A stretch of 54,052 bases of DNA from Nevskia sp. (GTDB taxonomy: Bacteria > Pseudomonadota > Gammaproteobacteria > Nevskiales > Nevskiaceae). The stretch's first letter is position 1. Each line of letters starts with the position of its first letter. The DNA lies in NCBI GenBank assembly GCA_031291075.1, contig JARLJS010000146.1, positions 1 through 54,052 of the forward strand, given 5' to 3'. Positions 33,827 through 42,020 of this stretch are shown here, in pieces. The position numbers and the translations under genes were made by a program. The notes under the pieces were generated by a model. The model was not told the origin of the DNA. It searched no databases and saw nothing but the letters and a program-made list of their open reading frames with translations.

Positions 33827-35410
33827 TCAATCCAGATAGTCGTAGGCCGGCAGGGTCAGGAACTCGACGCAGTTGCTGGCCGTGCTCATGCGGGCGAACA
33901 GACCGGCGGCTTCGACAAAGCGTCCGGCGTAGTAGCGCTGGTCGCCAAGCTGTTTGCGGTAGGCTTCCAGCTCCTCGTCGATGGTGCGCAGCACCAGCTC
34001 GCGCGTCACCTTGCGGCCATCGGCCATGGGGGCGCCCTGCTTGAGCCACTGCCACACCTGGGTGCGGGAAATCTCCGCGGTGGCGGCGTCTTCCATCAGG
34101 TTGTGCAGCGGCACGCAGCCGTTGCCGTTGAGCCAGGCCTCGGTGTAGCCGATGCCGACGTTGACGTTGTTGCGCAGGCCGGCCTCGGTGATCTGGCCTT
34201 CCGGGCACTTGAGCAGGTCGGCGGCCTTGATGCCGTACTTGAACTGCTTGTGCACCTGGTTGGGCTCGGGCATGTTCTCGTTGAACACGTCCATCGCCAC
34301 CTGCACCAGGCCCGGATGCGCGACCCAGGTGCCGTCGTGGCCGTTCTTCACCTCGCGCAGCTTGTCGGCGCGCACCTTGGCGAACACCTGCTGGTTCAGC
34401 TCCTCGTTGTTCTTCACCGGGATGAAGGCGGCCATGCCGCCCATCGCCTGCGCCCCGCGCTTGTGCGTGGTCTCGCACAGCAGCTTGGAGTAGGAGTCGA
34501 GGAAGTGCTTGTCCATCGTCACCTGCAGACGGTCCGGCACGATCCAGTCGGTACGGTTCTTGAGGGTCTTGATGCAGCTGAAGATGTAGTCCCAGCGGCC
34601 GCAGTTGAGCGCCACGATGTGATCGCGCAGCTCGTACAGGATCTCGTCCATCTCGAAGGTGCCCCAGATGGTCTCGATCAGCACCGTGGCCTTGATGGTG
34701 CCCTTGGGGACACCGAGTTCCTTCTGCGCGTCGACGAAAATGCTGTTCCACAGCCGCGCCTCGAGGTGCGACTGCATCTTCGGCAGGTAGAAGTAGGGGC
34801 CGCTGCCGCGCTTGATCAGCTCCTTCGCGTTGTGGAAGAAGTACAGCGCGAAATCGAGGATGCCGCCTGGGATCGGCTTGCCGTCGAGCAGGATGTGCTT
34901 CTCCACCAGGTGCCAGCCGCGCGGACGCACGATCAGGGTGGCGACCTGCGGGTTGAGCGTATATTCCTTGCCTTCCGGCGAGGTGTAGCTGATGGTGCGG
35001 CGCACCGCGTCGCGCAGGTTGATGTGGCCCTGGATCATCAGCTCCCAGGTCGGCGCGGCCGAGTCCTCGAAGTCCGCCATGAAGCACTTCGCGCCGGAGT
35101 TGAGCGCGTTGATGATCATCTTGCGGTCGACCGGCCCGGTGATCTCCACGCGACGGTCCTGCAGGTCGGCGGGGATGCCCTTGATGGTCCACTTGCCGCT
35201 GCGGACGGCCTTGGTCTCAGGGAGGAAGTTGGGCAGCTTGCCGGTGTCGATGCGGGCCTGGCGCTCCTTGCGCAGGGCGAGCAACTCCTCGCGCCGCGGA
35301 GCGTGCTTGCGCACCAGCTTCTCGACGAATTTCAGAGCCTCGGGCGTCAGTATCTTGCGATACGCCGGACTCAGCGGACCAATAACTTCCATACCCTTGT
35401 TAACGCTCAT
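33827..35410 (-). CDS. aceB: Malate synthase A
   Basis: A 527-residue protein, the length of the AceB/malate-synthase-A form rather than the 720-residue GlcB form. Conserved segments are FMADFEDSAAPTWELMIQGH, PQVATLIVRPRGWHLVEKH, GPYFYLPKMQSHLEARLWN, TIKATVLIETIWGTFEMDEI and NCGRWDYIFSCIKTL. It condenses glyoxylate with acetyl-CoA to malate. The C-terminus (LTLPAYDYLD) is typical. It is the first gene of the aceBA pair. A consensus TATAAT on the minus strand at 35491-35486 lies 76 bases before the start. Confidence 0.97.
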   Translation of the reverse strand: MSVNKGMEVIGPLSPAYRKILTPEALKFVEKLVRKHAPRREELLALRKERQARIDTGKLPNFLPETKAVRSGKWTIKGIPADLQDRRVEITGPVDRKMIINALNSGAKCFMADFEDSAAPTWELMIQGHINLRDAVRRTISYTSPEGKEYTLNPQVATLIVRPRGWHLVEKHILLDGKPIPGGILDFALYFFHNAKELIKRGSGPYFYLPKMQSHLEARLWNSIFVDAQKELGVPKGTIKATVLIETIWGTFEMDEILYELRDHIVALNCGRWDYIFSCIKTLKNRTDWIVPDRLQVTMDKHFLDSYSKLLCETTHKRGAQAMGGMAAFIPVKNNEELNQQVFAKVRADKLREVKNGHDGTWVAHPGLVQVAMDVFNENMPEPNQVHKQFKYGIKAADLLKCPEGQITEAGLRNNVNVGIGYTEAWLNGNGCVPLHNLMEDAATAEISRTQVWQWLKQGAPMADGRKVTRELVLRTIDEELEAYRKQLGDQRYYAGRFVEAAGLFARMSTASNCVEFLTLPAYDYLD

Positions 35411-35469
35411 CCTAAACTCCTGCCTGTTCTTGGGCGCGCGTTATTGCGACGCCCTTTGGGTGAAGGTGC

Positions 35470-35491
35470 GCCGCGAAAGGCGCGCATTATA
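35470..35491 (-). promoter_or_regulatory. aceB promoter -10 and leader hairpin
   Basis: On the minus strand a consensus TATAAT (35491-35486) is followed within a few bases by a GCGCC-tttcgc-GGCGC-type hairpin (about 35467-35484) in the untranslated leader. No good -35 is seen 16-18 bases upstream, so an activator may be needed. Confidence 0.45.
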
Positions 35492-35565
35492 CTCAAAAAT
35501 GAAATTTGCGTTGCGGCGCACAAGAAGCCTTCCCAGGTGGGAAATTCATCGCAAACCGGCATTTT

Positions 35566-36912
35566 TCAAGCGGCCGCCGGGCCGAGTTTGCGCTGCAATT
35601 CCTGCCGCAAAAACCACAGATTCAACGACATCTGCACCACCGTCGCCCCCACCGAGATCAGCCAGATCCACAGCGGGCGGAAGTCCGCCCGGAACGACAG
35701 CAGCCAGGCCGGCAGCGCCACCAGCCCGATGCGGGCGGTCGAGCTGATCAGGGTCGGGATGGTGTTGCCCAGCCCGGACAGGACGCCGAAGCAGGCGAAG
35801 GCCACGGCGATGGCGATCAGGTTCAGCGACAGTACCCGCAGATACTCGATGCCGCCGGCCAGCACGGCCGGTTCCGCCGAAAACGCCCGGATCAGCGACA
35901 CCGGGAACAGCTCCGCCAGCAGGCACAGGACCGCGGTGGAGGCCAGGCCCAGCTTGAGCGAGGCGGCAAAGGTCTCCCGCACCCGCTGCGGCAGCCGCGC
36001 CCCGTAGTTCTGGCCGGCCATGGCCGAGGCGGCGAAGCTGATCGACATCACCGGCATCATGGCCGACTGCATCAGGCGCTGGCCGATGCCGAAGGCGGCC
36101 TGCTCCGCCGCGCCGAACGGCCGCAGCAGGGCGGTGACGAACAGCAGGTAGCAACCCATCAGGGCGAACTCCAGGGCCGAGGGCAGGCCGATCCTCACGA
36201 TCCGCACCCAGGTCTGCAGCCGCGCCGGCCATTCGCGCGGCCGCAGCCGCAGGTAGGTCTGCGGCCGCAGAAAATACAGCCAGACCCCGACCAGGGCCGC
36301 CGCCACCGCCAGGAAGGTGGCCAGCCCCGCCCCTTCCACCCCCAGCCGCGGCAGTCCCAGCCAGCCGAAGATCAGCAGCGGCGCCAGCACGATGTTGAGC
36401 AGCACGCTGCCGATCTGCGCCAGCGTGCCCGGCCGGATGTTGCCGGTGCCGCGCAGGGCCGAGCCCATCGCCATCAGCGGGAACTGCAGCGCCATCGAGG
36501 GGATGAACCAGCGCAGGTAGGCCAGCATGAATTCCGCCGTCTCCGCGTCGGCGCCGATCGAGCGGCTGTACCAGCCGCGGGCCGCCCACGCCACGACACC
36601 GAAGCCGACCGACACGACCAGCGAGATGCCCAGGGCCTGGTTGAATACGTGGTGCGCTTCCTCGTGGTCCTTGCGCCCCACCGCCTGCGCCACCAGCGCG
36701 CCGGTGCCTACGCCGAGCATCTGCGACAGCGCCATGGTGATCAGCATCAGGTTGCCGGACAGGGTCACCGCCGCCTGCGCCGCCGCTCCCAGCCGGCCCA
36801 CCCAGTACAGGTCGATCAGGCTGTACAGCGTCTGCACCGCCATGCCGACCAGCATGAACCCGGCCAGCCCCAGCAGCTGGCGGGTGACGGAACCTTGGGT
36901 GAGGTCTTTCAT
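35566..36912 (-). CDS. MATE family efflux transporter
   Basis: A 448-residue membrane protein with 12 helices in two homologous halves. Typical MATE segments are QLLGLAGFMLVGMAVQTLYS, LIDLYWVGRLGAAAQAAVTL, MLGVGTGALVAQAVGRKDHE and AMAGQNYGARLPQRVRETFA; the last is the second-half counterpart of the first-half GRKDHEEAHH segment. It exports drugs or other cationic or organic compounds using a Na+ or H+ gradient. The substrate cannot be assigned. It follows aceB on the same strand after 155 bases and appears to be transcribed on its own. Confidence 0.92.
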   Translation of the reverse strand: MKDLTQGSVTRQLLGLAGFMLVGMAVQTLYSLIDLYWVGRLGAAAQAAVTLSGNLMLITMALSQMLGVGTGALVAQAVGRKDHEEAHHVFNQALGISLVVSVGFGVVAWAARGWYSRSIGADAETAEFMLAYLRWFIPSMALQFPLMAMGSALRGTGNIRPGTLAQIGSVLLNIVLAPLLIFGWLGLPRLGVEGAGLATFLAVAAALVGVWLYFLRPQTYLRLRPREWPARLQTWVRIVRIGLPSALEFALMGCYLLFVTALLRPFGAAEQAAFGIGQRLMQSAMMPVMSISFAASAMAGQNYGARLPQRVRETFAASLKLGLASTAVLCLLAELFPVSLIRAFSAEPAVLAGGIEYLRVLSLNLIAIAVAFACFGVLSGLGNTIPTLISSTARIGLVALPAWLLSFRADFRPLWIWLISVGATVVQMSLNLWFLRQELQRKLGPAAA

Positions 36913-37183
36913 GCGGATACGGCCGCCGCCGGGCCTGCGCGGCCGGCGGGAAGAAGCCCGGACAAAGGGGCGCGTAGTTTACAGAATGAAGCCGCTGCCC
37001 GGGCACTCTGACCCGGCCCGCGGCGGCGCGGCTCAGGCCTTGAACCGCCCTTATCCAGGCCGCGTAGCGGTCGGCGAAGCCTTGCAGGAGCTTCTTCGTA
37101 CAGCGGAACTCCGTCGGAGTTCCAGGTGCAGCCTTCCCGCCGCTTCCGATAAGCTCTGCCATCCCTCCCTTGCGAGACGCCCG
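36913..37183. other. Intergenic region with small palindrome
   Basis: The 271-base divergent gap between the MATE and NYN genes contains a near-perfect palindrome GGAACTCCG-t-CGGAGTTCC at 37105-37123. The minus frame covering it is open but matches nothing I know. Nothing else is seen. Confidence 0.4.
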
Positions 37184-38020
37184 ATGGCAGCCCCCCCGGA
37201 AATTCAGAACATGGCGCTGTTCTGCGACTTCGAGAACGTCGCGCTCGGCGTGCACGAAGCCAACTACCCGCGCTTCGACATCGGCAAAGTACTCGAGCGC
37301 CTGCTGCTGAAGGGCAACATCGTGGTGAAGAAGGCCTACTGCGACTGGGAGCGTTACAAGGACTTCAAGAAGCCGATGCACGAGGCCTCGTTCGAGCTGA
37401 TCGAGATCCCCCACGTGCGGCAGTCCGGCAAGAATTCGGCCGACATCCGCATGGTCGTCGACGCGCTGGACCTCTGCTACACCAAGGCCCACGTCGACGC
37501 CTTCGTCATCATCTCCGGCGACTCGGACTTCTCGCCGCTGGTGTCCAAGCTGCGCGAGAACAACAAGGTGGTGATCGGCGTCGGCGTGCGCAAGTCCACC
37601 TCCGACCTGCTCACCGCCAACTGCGACGAGTTCATCTTCTACGACGACCTGGTGCAGGAACAGGAAAAGAAGAGGCGCCGCGCCGCCCGCAAGGCCGAGG
37701 CCCCGGCCGAGTCCGGCAAGCCGGCGGCGAAACAGGCCAAGCAGGTCAGCGCCGAGGACGCCCGGCGGCAGGAGGCGATCCACCTCCTGGTCGAGACCGT
37801 GGAAGCCCTGATCGCGGAACGCGGCGAGGAAAACAAGCTGTGGGCGTCGATGGCCAAGCAGGCGCTGAAACGCCGCCGTCCTGACTTCAACGAGTCCGCC
37901 TTCGGTTACGCCAGCTTCCGCGACCTGCTCGACGCCGCCCATGCCAGCGGCGTGCTGGCGGTCGAACGCGACGAGAAGTCCGGCAACTACCTGCTGCGGC
38001 TCGGCCAGCGCCACGAGTGA
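37184..38020 (+). CDS. NYN-domain ribonuclease-like protein with OST-HTH/LOTUS domain
   Basis: A 278-residue protein. Residues 10-165 form a NYN (PIN-like) nuclease fold with acidic clusters ALFCDFENVALG, NSADIRMVVDALDL and FVIISGDSDFSPLVSKLREN, which supply the metal-binding Asp residues. A charged linker (EQEKKRRRAARKAEAPAESG) leads to a C-terminal OST-HTH/LOTUS-like winged helix (LLVETVEALIAERGEENKLW, RRPDFNESAFGYASFRDLLD, NYLLRLGQR). LOTUS domains bind RNA. The combination suggests an RNA-processing or decay factor, but no bacterial substrate is established. It has its own upstream region. Confidence 0.85.
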   Translation: MAAPPEIQNMALFCDFENVALGVHEANYPRFDIGKVLERLLLKGNIVVKKAYCDWERYKDFKKPMHEASFELIEIPHVRQSGKNSADIRMVVDALDLCYTKAHVDAFVIISGDSDFSPLVSKLRENNKVVIGVGVRKSTSDLLTANCDEFIFYDDLVQEQEKKRRRAARKAEAPAESGKPAAKQAKQVSAEDARRQEAIHLLVETVEALIAERGEENKLWASMAKQALKRRRPDFNESAFGYASFRDLLDAAHASGVLAVERDEKSGNYLLRLGQRHE

Positions 38021-38175
38021 GCGCCGGGCGTTCTTGACGGGTTATTTATGCGTCCCGCCGGTTTCACTACGCCGGCTTTCCTCCTCGCCGCCCCGCCCTC
38101 TCTCGATTTCCAACGCCTCCTGGTTGTGTAATGACGCCTCCGGCATCTTGCCGGCAAACGGGCTTGGCGACAGCT

Positions 38176-38826
38176 ATGACTGTGACGGCGCTGTTCGATG
38201 CGGAGGCCTTCATCCGGGCCACCCCGGAATCGGGCATATACGAGCGCCAACTGCGCCAGCAGCTTGACCATCTGCCGCGACCGTACCGGGCGGCCTTCGC
38301 AGCGGCCTGCGCGGAACGGCTCACACCGTGGTCCCTCAAAGCCGGAATCTCCGCGGACGGCGACGGGGAACAGCTGGGCATTTGTCTGGATGTCGTGTGG
38401 GAGTCGGCTCTCCACGGCAGCCTCCGTCAGCCCTGGCTCGATGCACTGTTGCGCTCCTGCAGGGCGCAGCTCGCCACAGCTGTCGACTCTCCTTTGCGGG
38501 CCATCCTGGCCTGCCTGGAAACCGCACAAACCGGGGGCGCGGAGGACGCGGTACGCACCAGCCAGTACGTCGGCCGCGCCTGGTGCGAGTTCGAGCGCCG
38601 CGACCGGGGAGACACGTCACTCCACCGCTCCCTGCCGCCTTTCCACCTGCTGCTCGAACGCCGGCGCCAATGCCGCGACCTGTCCGAACTCCACAAGACC
38701 GCTGCGACGCCGTCGCCCAACGTGGTGGGCCGCTTGCGCGACCGCGCGATGACCGAGGCCGCGCGGATCGAAGACGATCCGGAGGAACCCCGCACCGGGC
38801 CGCGCCGGCAGGCAGGCGGTCATTGA
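38176..38826 (+). CDS. DUF416-like protein (tentative)
   Basis: A 216-residue protein from ATG 38176; an earlier ATG at 38131 adds 15 unconserved residues. The first half (ERQLRQQLDHLPRPYRAAFA, AACAERLTPWSLK, GICLDVVWESAL) resembles the DUF416 family, whose members have a similar LxxLxxWxxxAFxxxxCERxxPNYxLF...ILDxxWE pattern. The C-terminal third is charged and not conserved in that family. It is 155 bases downstream of the NYN gene and 91 bases upstream of kdpA on the same strand. No enzymatic motif is visible. Confidence 0.55.
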   Translation: MTVTALFDAEAFIRATPESGIYERQLRQQLDHLPRPYRAAFAAACAERLTPWSLKAGISADGDGEQLGICLDVVWESALHGSLRQPWLDALLRSCRAQLATAVDSPLRAILACLETAQTGGAEDAVRTSQYVGRAWCEFERRDRGDTSLHRSLPPFHLLLERRRQCRDLSELHKTAATPSPNVVGRLRDRAMTEAARIEDDPEEPRTGPRRQAGGH

Positions 38827-38917
38827 AGCGACCGCCCTCTAGCGTATTCTCCCTCCGCCGTCCCACCGGCGACTACGCGCCCGCGGGTTTGGCGGCCTTG
38901 AAACGAGGGGGACGGCG

Positions 38918-40645
38918 ATGACGCTCAACGGCTGGATCCGCATCCTGTTCTTCCTCGCCCTACTGACGGCGCTGACCTGGCCGCTCGGCGGCTACCTGCG
39001 CCGCGTGTTCGAGCGCGACCGGCCGCCGGACGGACGGGGGCTCGGCGCGCTGGAGCACGCTTGCTACCGGCTGGCGGGCGTCGACCCGCGCAGCGAGCAA
39101 AAGTGGACCGCCTACACGCTCGCCATGCTGACCTTCAACCTGGTTGGCTTCGTCGCGGTCTACACCATCCTGCTGCTGCAGGACCGGCTGCCCTGGAACC
39201 CGCGGCACCTCCCTGCGCTGTCCGCCCATCTTGCCTTCAACACCGCGGTCAGCTTCGTCACCAACACGAGCTGGCAGAGCTACGGCGGCGAGACCACGCT
39301 GAGCTACCTCTCGCAGATGGTCGCCCTCACCGTGCAGTACTTCGTTTCCTCGGCCACCGGCATCGTGCTGGCCGTCGCGCTGGTGCGCGGCTTTGCCCGC
39401 AGGTCCGGCACGACTCTCGGCAACTTCTGGGTGGACCTGACGCGCTGCACCCTCTACGTGTTGCTGCCGCTGGCCGCGATGCTGGCGCTGCTCCTGGTGT
39501 GGCAGGGCGTGCCGCAAAACCTGCACGACTACGTCAAGGCCGGCACGATTGAGGGTGCCGCCCAGACCATCGCACAGGGCCCGGTAGCCTCGCAGATCGC
39601 GATCAAGCAACTCGGCTCCGACGGCGGCGGCTTCTTCAACGCCAATTCCGCGCATCCCTACGAGAATCCCACCGCCCTCAGCAATCTGCTGGAAATGCTG
39701 GCCATGCTGCTGATTCCCGCGGCCCTCACCAACACCCTCGGTCGCATGGTGCGCAACCCCCTGCAGGGCTGGGCCCTGTATTCGGCCATGGCGCTGCTGT
39801 TCCTGGCTAGCGCCAGCCTGTGTTACTGGGCCGAAAGCCAGGGCAACCCGGCCTTCTCAGCGCTGGGGATCGACCAGACACCCGGGGCCCTGCAGGCGGG
39901 TGGCAACATGGAAGGCAAGGAAGCACGCTACGGCACGGCGGACTCGGTGCTGTGGGCCACCGTGACCACCGCTTCCAGCAACGGTTCGGTCAACGCCATG
40001 CACGACAGCTTCACGCCGCTGGGCGGCTTCGCGCCGATGTTGAACATCATGCTGGGCGAAGTGATCTTCGGCGGCGTCGGCAGCGGGCTCTACGGCATGC
40101 TGCTGTACGCCCTGCTCGCCGTGTTCATCGGCGGACTGATGGTGGGTCGCACCCCGGAGTACCTGGGCAAGAAAATCGAAGTGCGCGAAATGAAAATGAC
40201 CATGCTGGCCTTCCTGTGCCTGCCGCTGGGCTCGCTGCCGATGCTCGCCCTCGCCTGCGTCACACCCGCCGCGCTGGCGAGCCTCGGCAACGGCGGACCG
40301 CACGGCTTCTCCGAGATGCTTTACGCCTACGACTCGGCCACCGGCACCAACGGCAGCGCCTTCGCCGGCCTGAACGCCAACGTGCCGTACTGGGATATCA
40401 CCCTGGGCATCGCCATGCTGATCGGGCGATACGCGTTCATCGTGCCGATGATGGCCGTGGCCGGCAGCCTGGTCACCAAGAAAGCGGGAACGGCTTCGGC
40501 CGGCACCCTGCCGACCACCGGGCCACTGTTCATCGGCCTGCTGATCGCGATCATCCTGATCGTCAGCGGCCTGACCTACTTCCCGGCGCTGGCGCTGGGG
40601 CCGGTCGCCGAACACTTTTCCATGCTCACGGGGAGTCGCTACTAG
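38918..40645 (+). CDS. kdpA: Potassium-transporting ATPase, K+-channel-like subunit KdpA
   Basis: A 575-residue polytopic subunit, full length for the family. The selectivity-filter loops are intact: VTNTSWQSYGGETTLSYLSQ, GSDGGGFFNANSAHPYENPT, TASSNGSVNAMHDSFTPLGG and the fourth near YDSATGTNGSAFAGLNAN. KdpA alone cannot pump; it works with KdpB (P-type ATPase), KdpC and KdpF. None of these follows: the gene ends 16 bases before a convergent response regulator. No small KdpF frame precedes it. A strong GAGGGGG site lies before the ATG. Either kdpBC lies elsewhere or this is a duplicate or stranded kdpA. Confidence 0.93.
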   Translation: MTLNGWIRILFFLALLTALTWPLGGYLRRVFERDRPPDGRGLGALEHACYRLAGVDPRSEQKWTAYTLAMLTFNLVGFVAVYTILLLQDRLPWNPRHLPALSAHLAFNTAVSFVTNTSWQSYGGETTLSYLSQMVALTVQYFVSSATGIVLAVALVRGFARRSGTTLGNFWVDLTRCTLYVLLPLAAMLALLLVWQGVPQNLHDYVKAGTIEGAAQTIAQGPVASQIAIKQLGSDGGGFFNANSAHPYENPTALSNLLEMLAMLLIPAALTNTLGRMVRNPLQGWALYSAMALLFLASASLCYWAESQGNPAFSALGIDQTPGALQAGGNMEGKEARYGTADSVLWATVTTASSNGSVNAMHDSFTPLGGFAPMLNIMLGEVIFGGVGSGLYGMLLYALLAVFIGGLMVGRTPEYLGKKIEVREMKMTMLAFLCLPLGSLPMLALACVTPAALASLGNGGPHGFSEMLYAYDSATGTNGSAFAGLNANVPYWDITLGIAMLIGRYAFIVPMMAVAGSLVTKKAGTASAGTLPTTGPLFIGLLIAIILIVSGLTYFPALALGPVAEHFSMLTGSRY

Positions 40646-40661
40646 ACCTGCTCCCGGCGGT

Positions 40662-42020
40662 TTAGCGCAGCCCCAGACGATCCAGCTTCTTCAGCAATCC
40701 AACCCGCGAAATGCCCAGCAGCCGGGCGGTCTCGGAGCGGTTGTTGCCGGCTTCGCTCAGCGCCGCCGTGATCATCTGCACCTCCAGCGCGGCAATCGCT
40801 TCGTCGAGCGAGCGACGGTGCACCGCCCCGGCCGGCGCGGAGCCCTCCTGGGCAAAGAGCAAGGCCTCGACACCGATCTCACAATCGCCCGCCGCGTCCG
40901 GCTGAGCCAGTGCCGCAGCGCAGTTCACCAGCGACTGCAGCTCGCGCACGTTGCCCGGCCAGGGTTGCCCGGCCAGCCAGGCGGCCGCGTCGGGGCTCAG
41001 CCGCCCGCGCCGCTTGTTCAGAGCGCGCTTCAGGAACAGCGCCGCCAGCACCGGGATATCCTCACGCCGCTCGGCCAGCGCCGGGGTACGCAACACCATG
41101 CCCTTGAGCCGGTAGTACAGGTCTTCGCGGAAGCTCCCCTCCACCGCCATCGCCTGCAGATCGCGGTGGGTGGCGGCCACCACGCGCACGTCCGCGCGCC
41201 GGACTTCACGCCCTCCCACCGGCAGATAGCTGCCGTCCTGCAGGAAACGCAGCAGCTTGACCTGCATCGGCGGCGGCATCTCGCCGATTTCGTCCAGGAA
41301 CAGGGTGCCGCCGTCGGCGGTGGCTACCAGGCCCGGTTGGTCGCGGTGCGCGCCCGTGAAGCTGCCCTTCAGATGCCCGAACAACTCGCTTTCGAGCAGT
41401 TCGGCGGGCACCGCACCGCAGTGCACGGCGACGAATGGCCCCGCCGGGTTGGGGCCCGTCTGGTGGAGGCCTCGCGCCACCAGCTCCTTGCCGGTGCCGG
41501 TTGGGCCCTGCACGATGACGCTCAGCCGTGTCGGCCCGATGCGGCGGATCATGTCGCGCAGCTGGCGGATCGGCGCCGAGTGACCGACGATGCCCAGGTC
41601 GTCGTCCACCGCCTGCGAACGCAGCGTGCGCAGCTCCTGTTCGAGCCTGGACTTCTGCATGGCCCGTCCGACGATCAGGCCAAGCAGGTCCGGATCGACC
41701 GGCTTGGCAATGAAGTCCCACGCACCCTGCTCCGTCGCCTTCAACGCCAGCGCATGATCGGCGTGGCCGGTGATGACGATCACCGGCACGGCGGCGAAAT
41801 CCGGCAGCAGCGCCAGTCCCGCCTCCGGCGTCAATGCCGGGGGCATCACCAGATCCAGCAGCACCACGTCCGGGCGCAGTTCGCGGTAGCGCTGCACGGC
41901 GCTGTCGGCATCGCCGGCGATGCTGACGCGGTAGCCAAGCCCCGCCAGCCAGTTGGCGCCAAGCCTCTGGAAGGCGGGTTCATCGTCGATCAGGAGAATG
42001 TGGCCGGAACGGTCGCTCAT
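40662..42020 (-). CDS. Sigma-54-dependent response regulator
   Basis: A 452-residue NtrC-type activator. The receiver domain (residues 1-120) has DDE at 12-14, phospho-acceptor Asp56 and Lys107. The AAA+ domain has Walker A GPTGTGKE at 172-179, the sigma-54 contact loop reading GSFTGA at 219-224 (canonical GAFTGA), and Walker B TLFLDEIG at 239-246. A Fis-type helix-turn-helix ends the protein (NNRSETARLLGISRVGLLKK). It overlaps the histidine-kinase gene by four bases (ATGA). A sigma-54-like promoter at 43984-43999, just beyond the kinase gene, is a likely target. Confidence 0.94.
   Translation of the reverse strand: MSDRSGHILLIDDEPAFQRLGANWLAGLGYRVSIAGDADSAVQRYRELRPDVVLLDLVMPPALTPEAGLALLPDFAAVPVIVITGHADHALALKATEQGAWDFIAKPVDPDLLGLIVGRAMQKSRLEQELRTLRSQAVDDDLGIVGHSAPIRQLRDMIRRIGPTRLSVIVQGPTGTGKELVARGLHQTGPNPAGPFVAVHCGAVPAELLESELFGHLKGSFTGAHRDQPGLVATADGGTLFLDEIGEMPPPMQVKLLRFLQDGSYLPVGGREVRRADVRVVAATHRDLQAMAVEGSFREDLYYRLKGMVLRTPALAERREDIPVLAALFLKRALNKRRGRLSPDAAAWLAGQPWPGNVRELQSLVNCAAALAQPDAAGDCEIGVEALLFAQEGSAPAGAVHRRSLDEAIAALEVQMITAALSEAGNNRSETARLLGISRVGLLKKLDRLGLR

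Noticed and set aside
35546-38014. Leftward open frame of 822 codons across the MATE and NYN genes
   Set aside because: It spans two genes and an intergenic gap with no conserved motif; both genes are well supported in other frames.
40646-40661. Remnant of kdpB after kdpA
   Set aside because: Only 16 bases separate kdpA from the convergent response regulator, which is intact in the opposite strand, so there is no room for a remnant.
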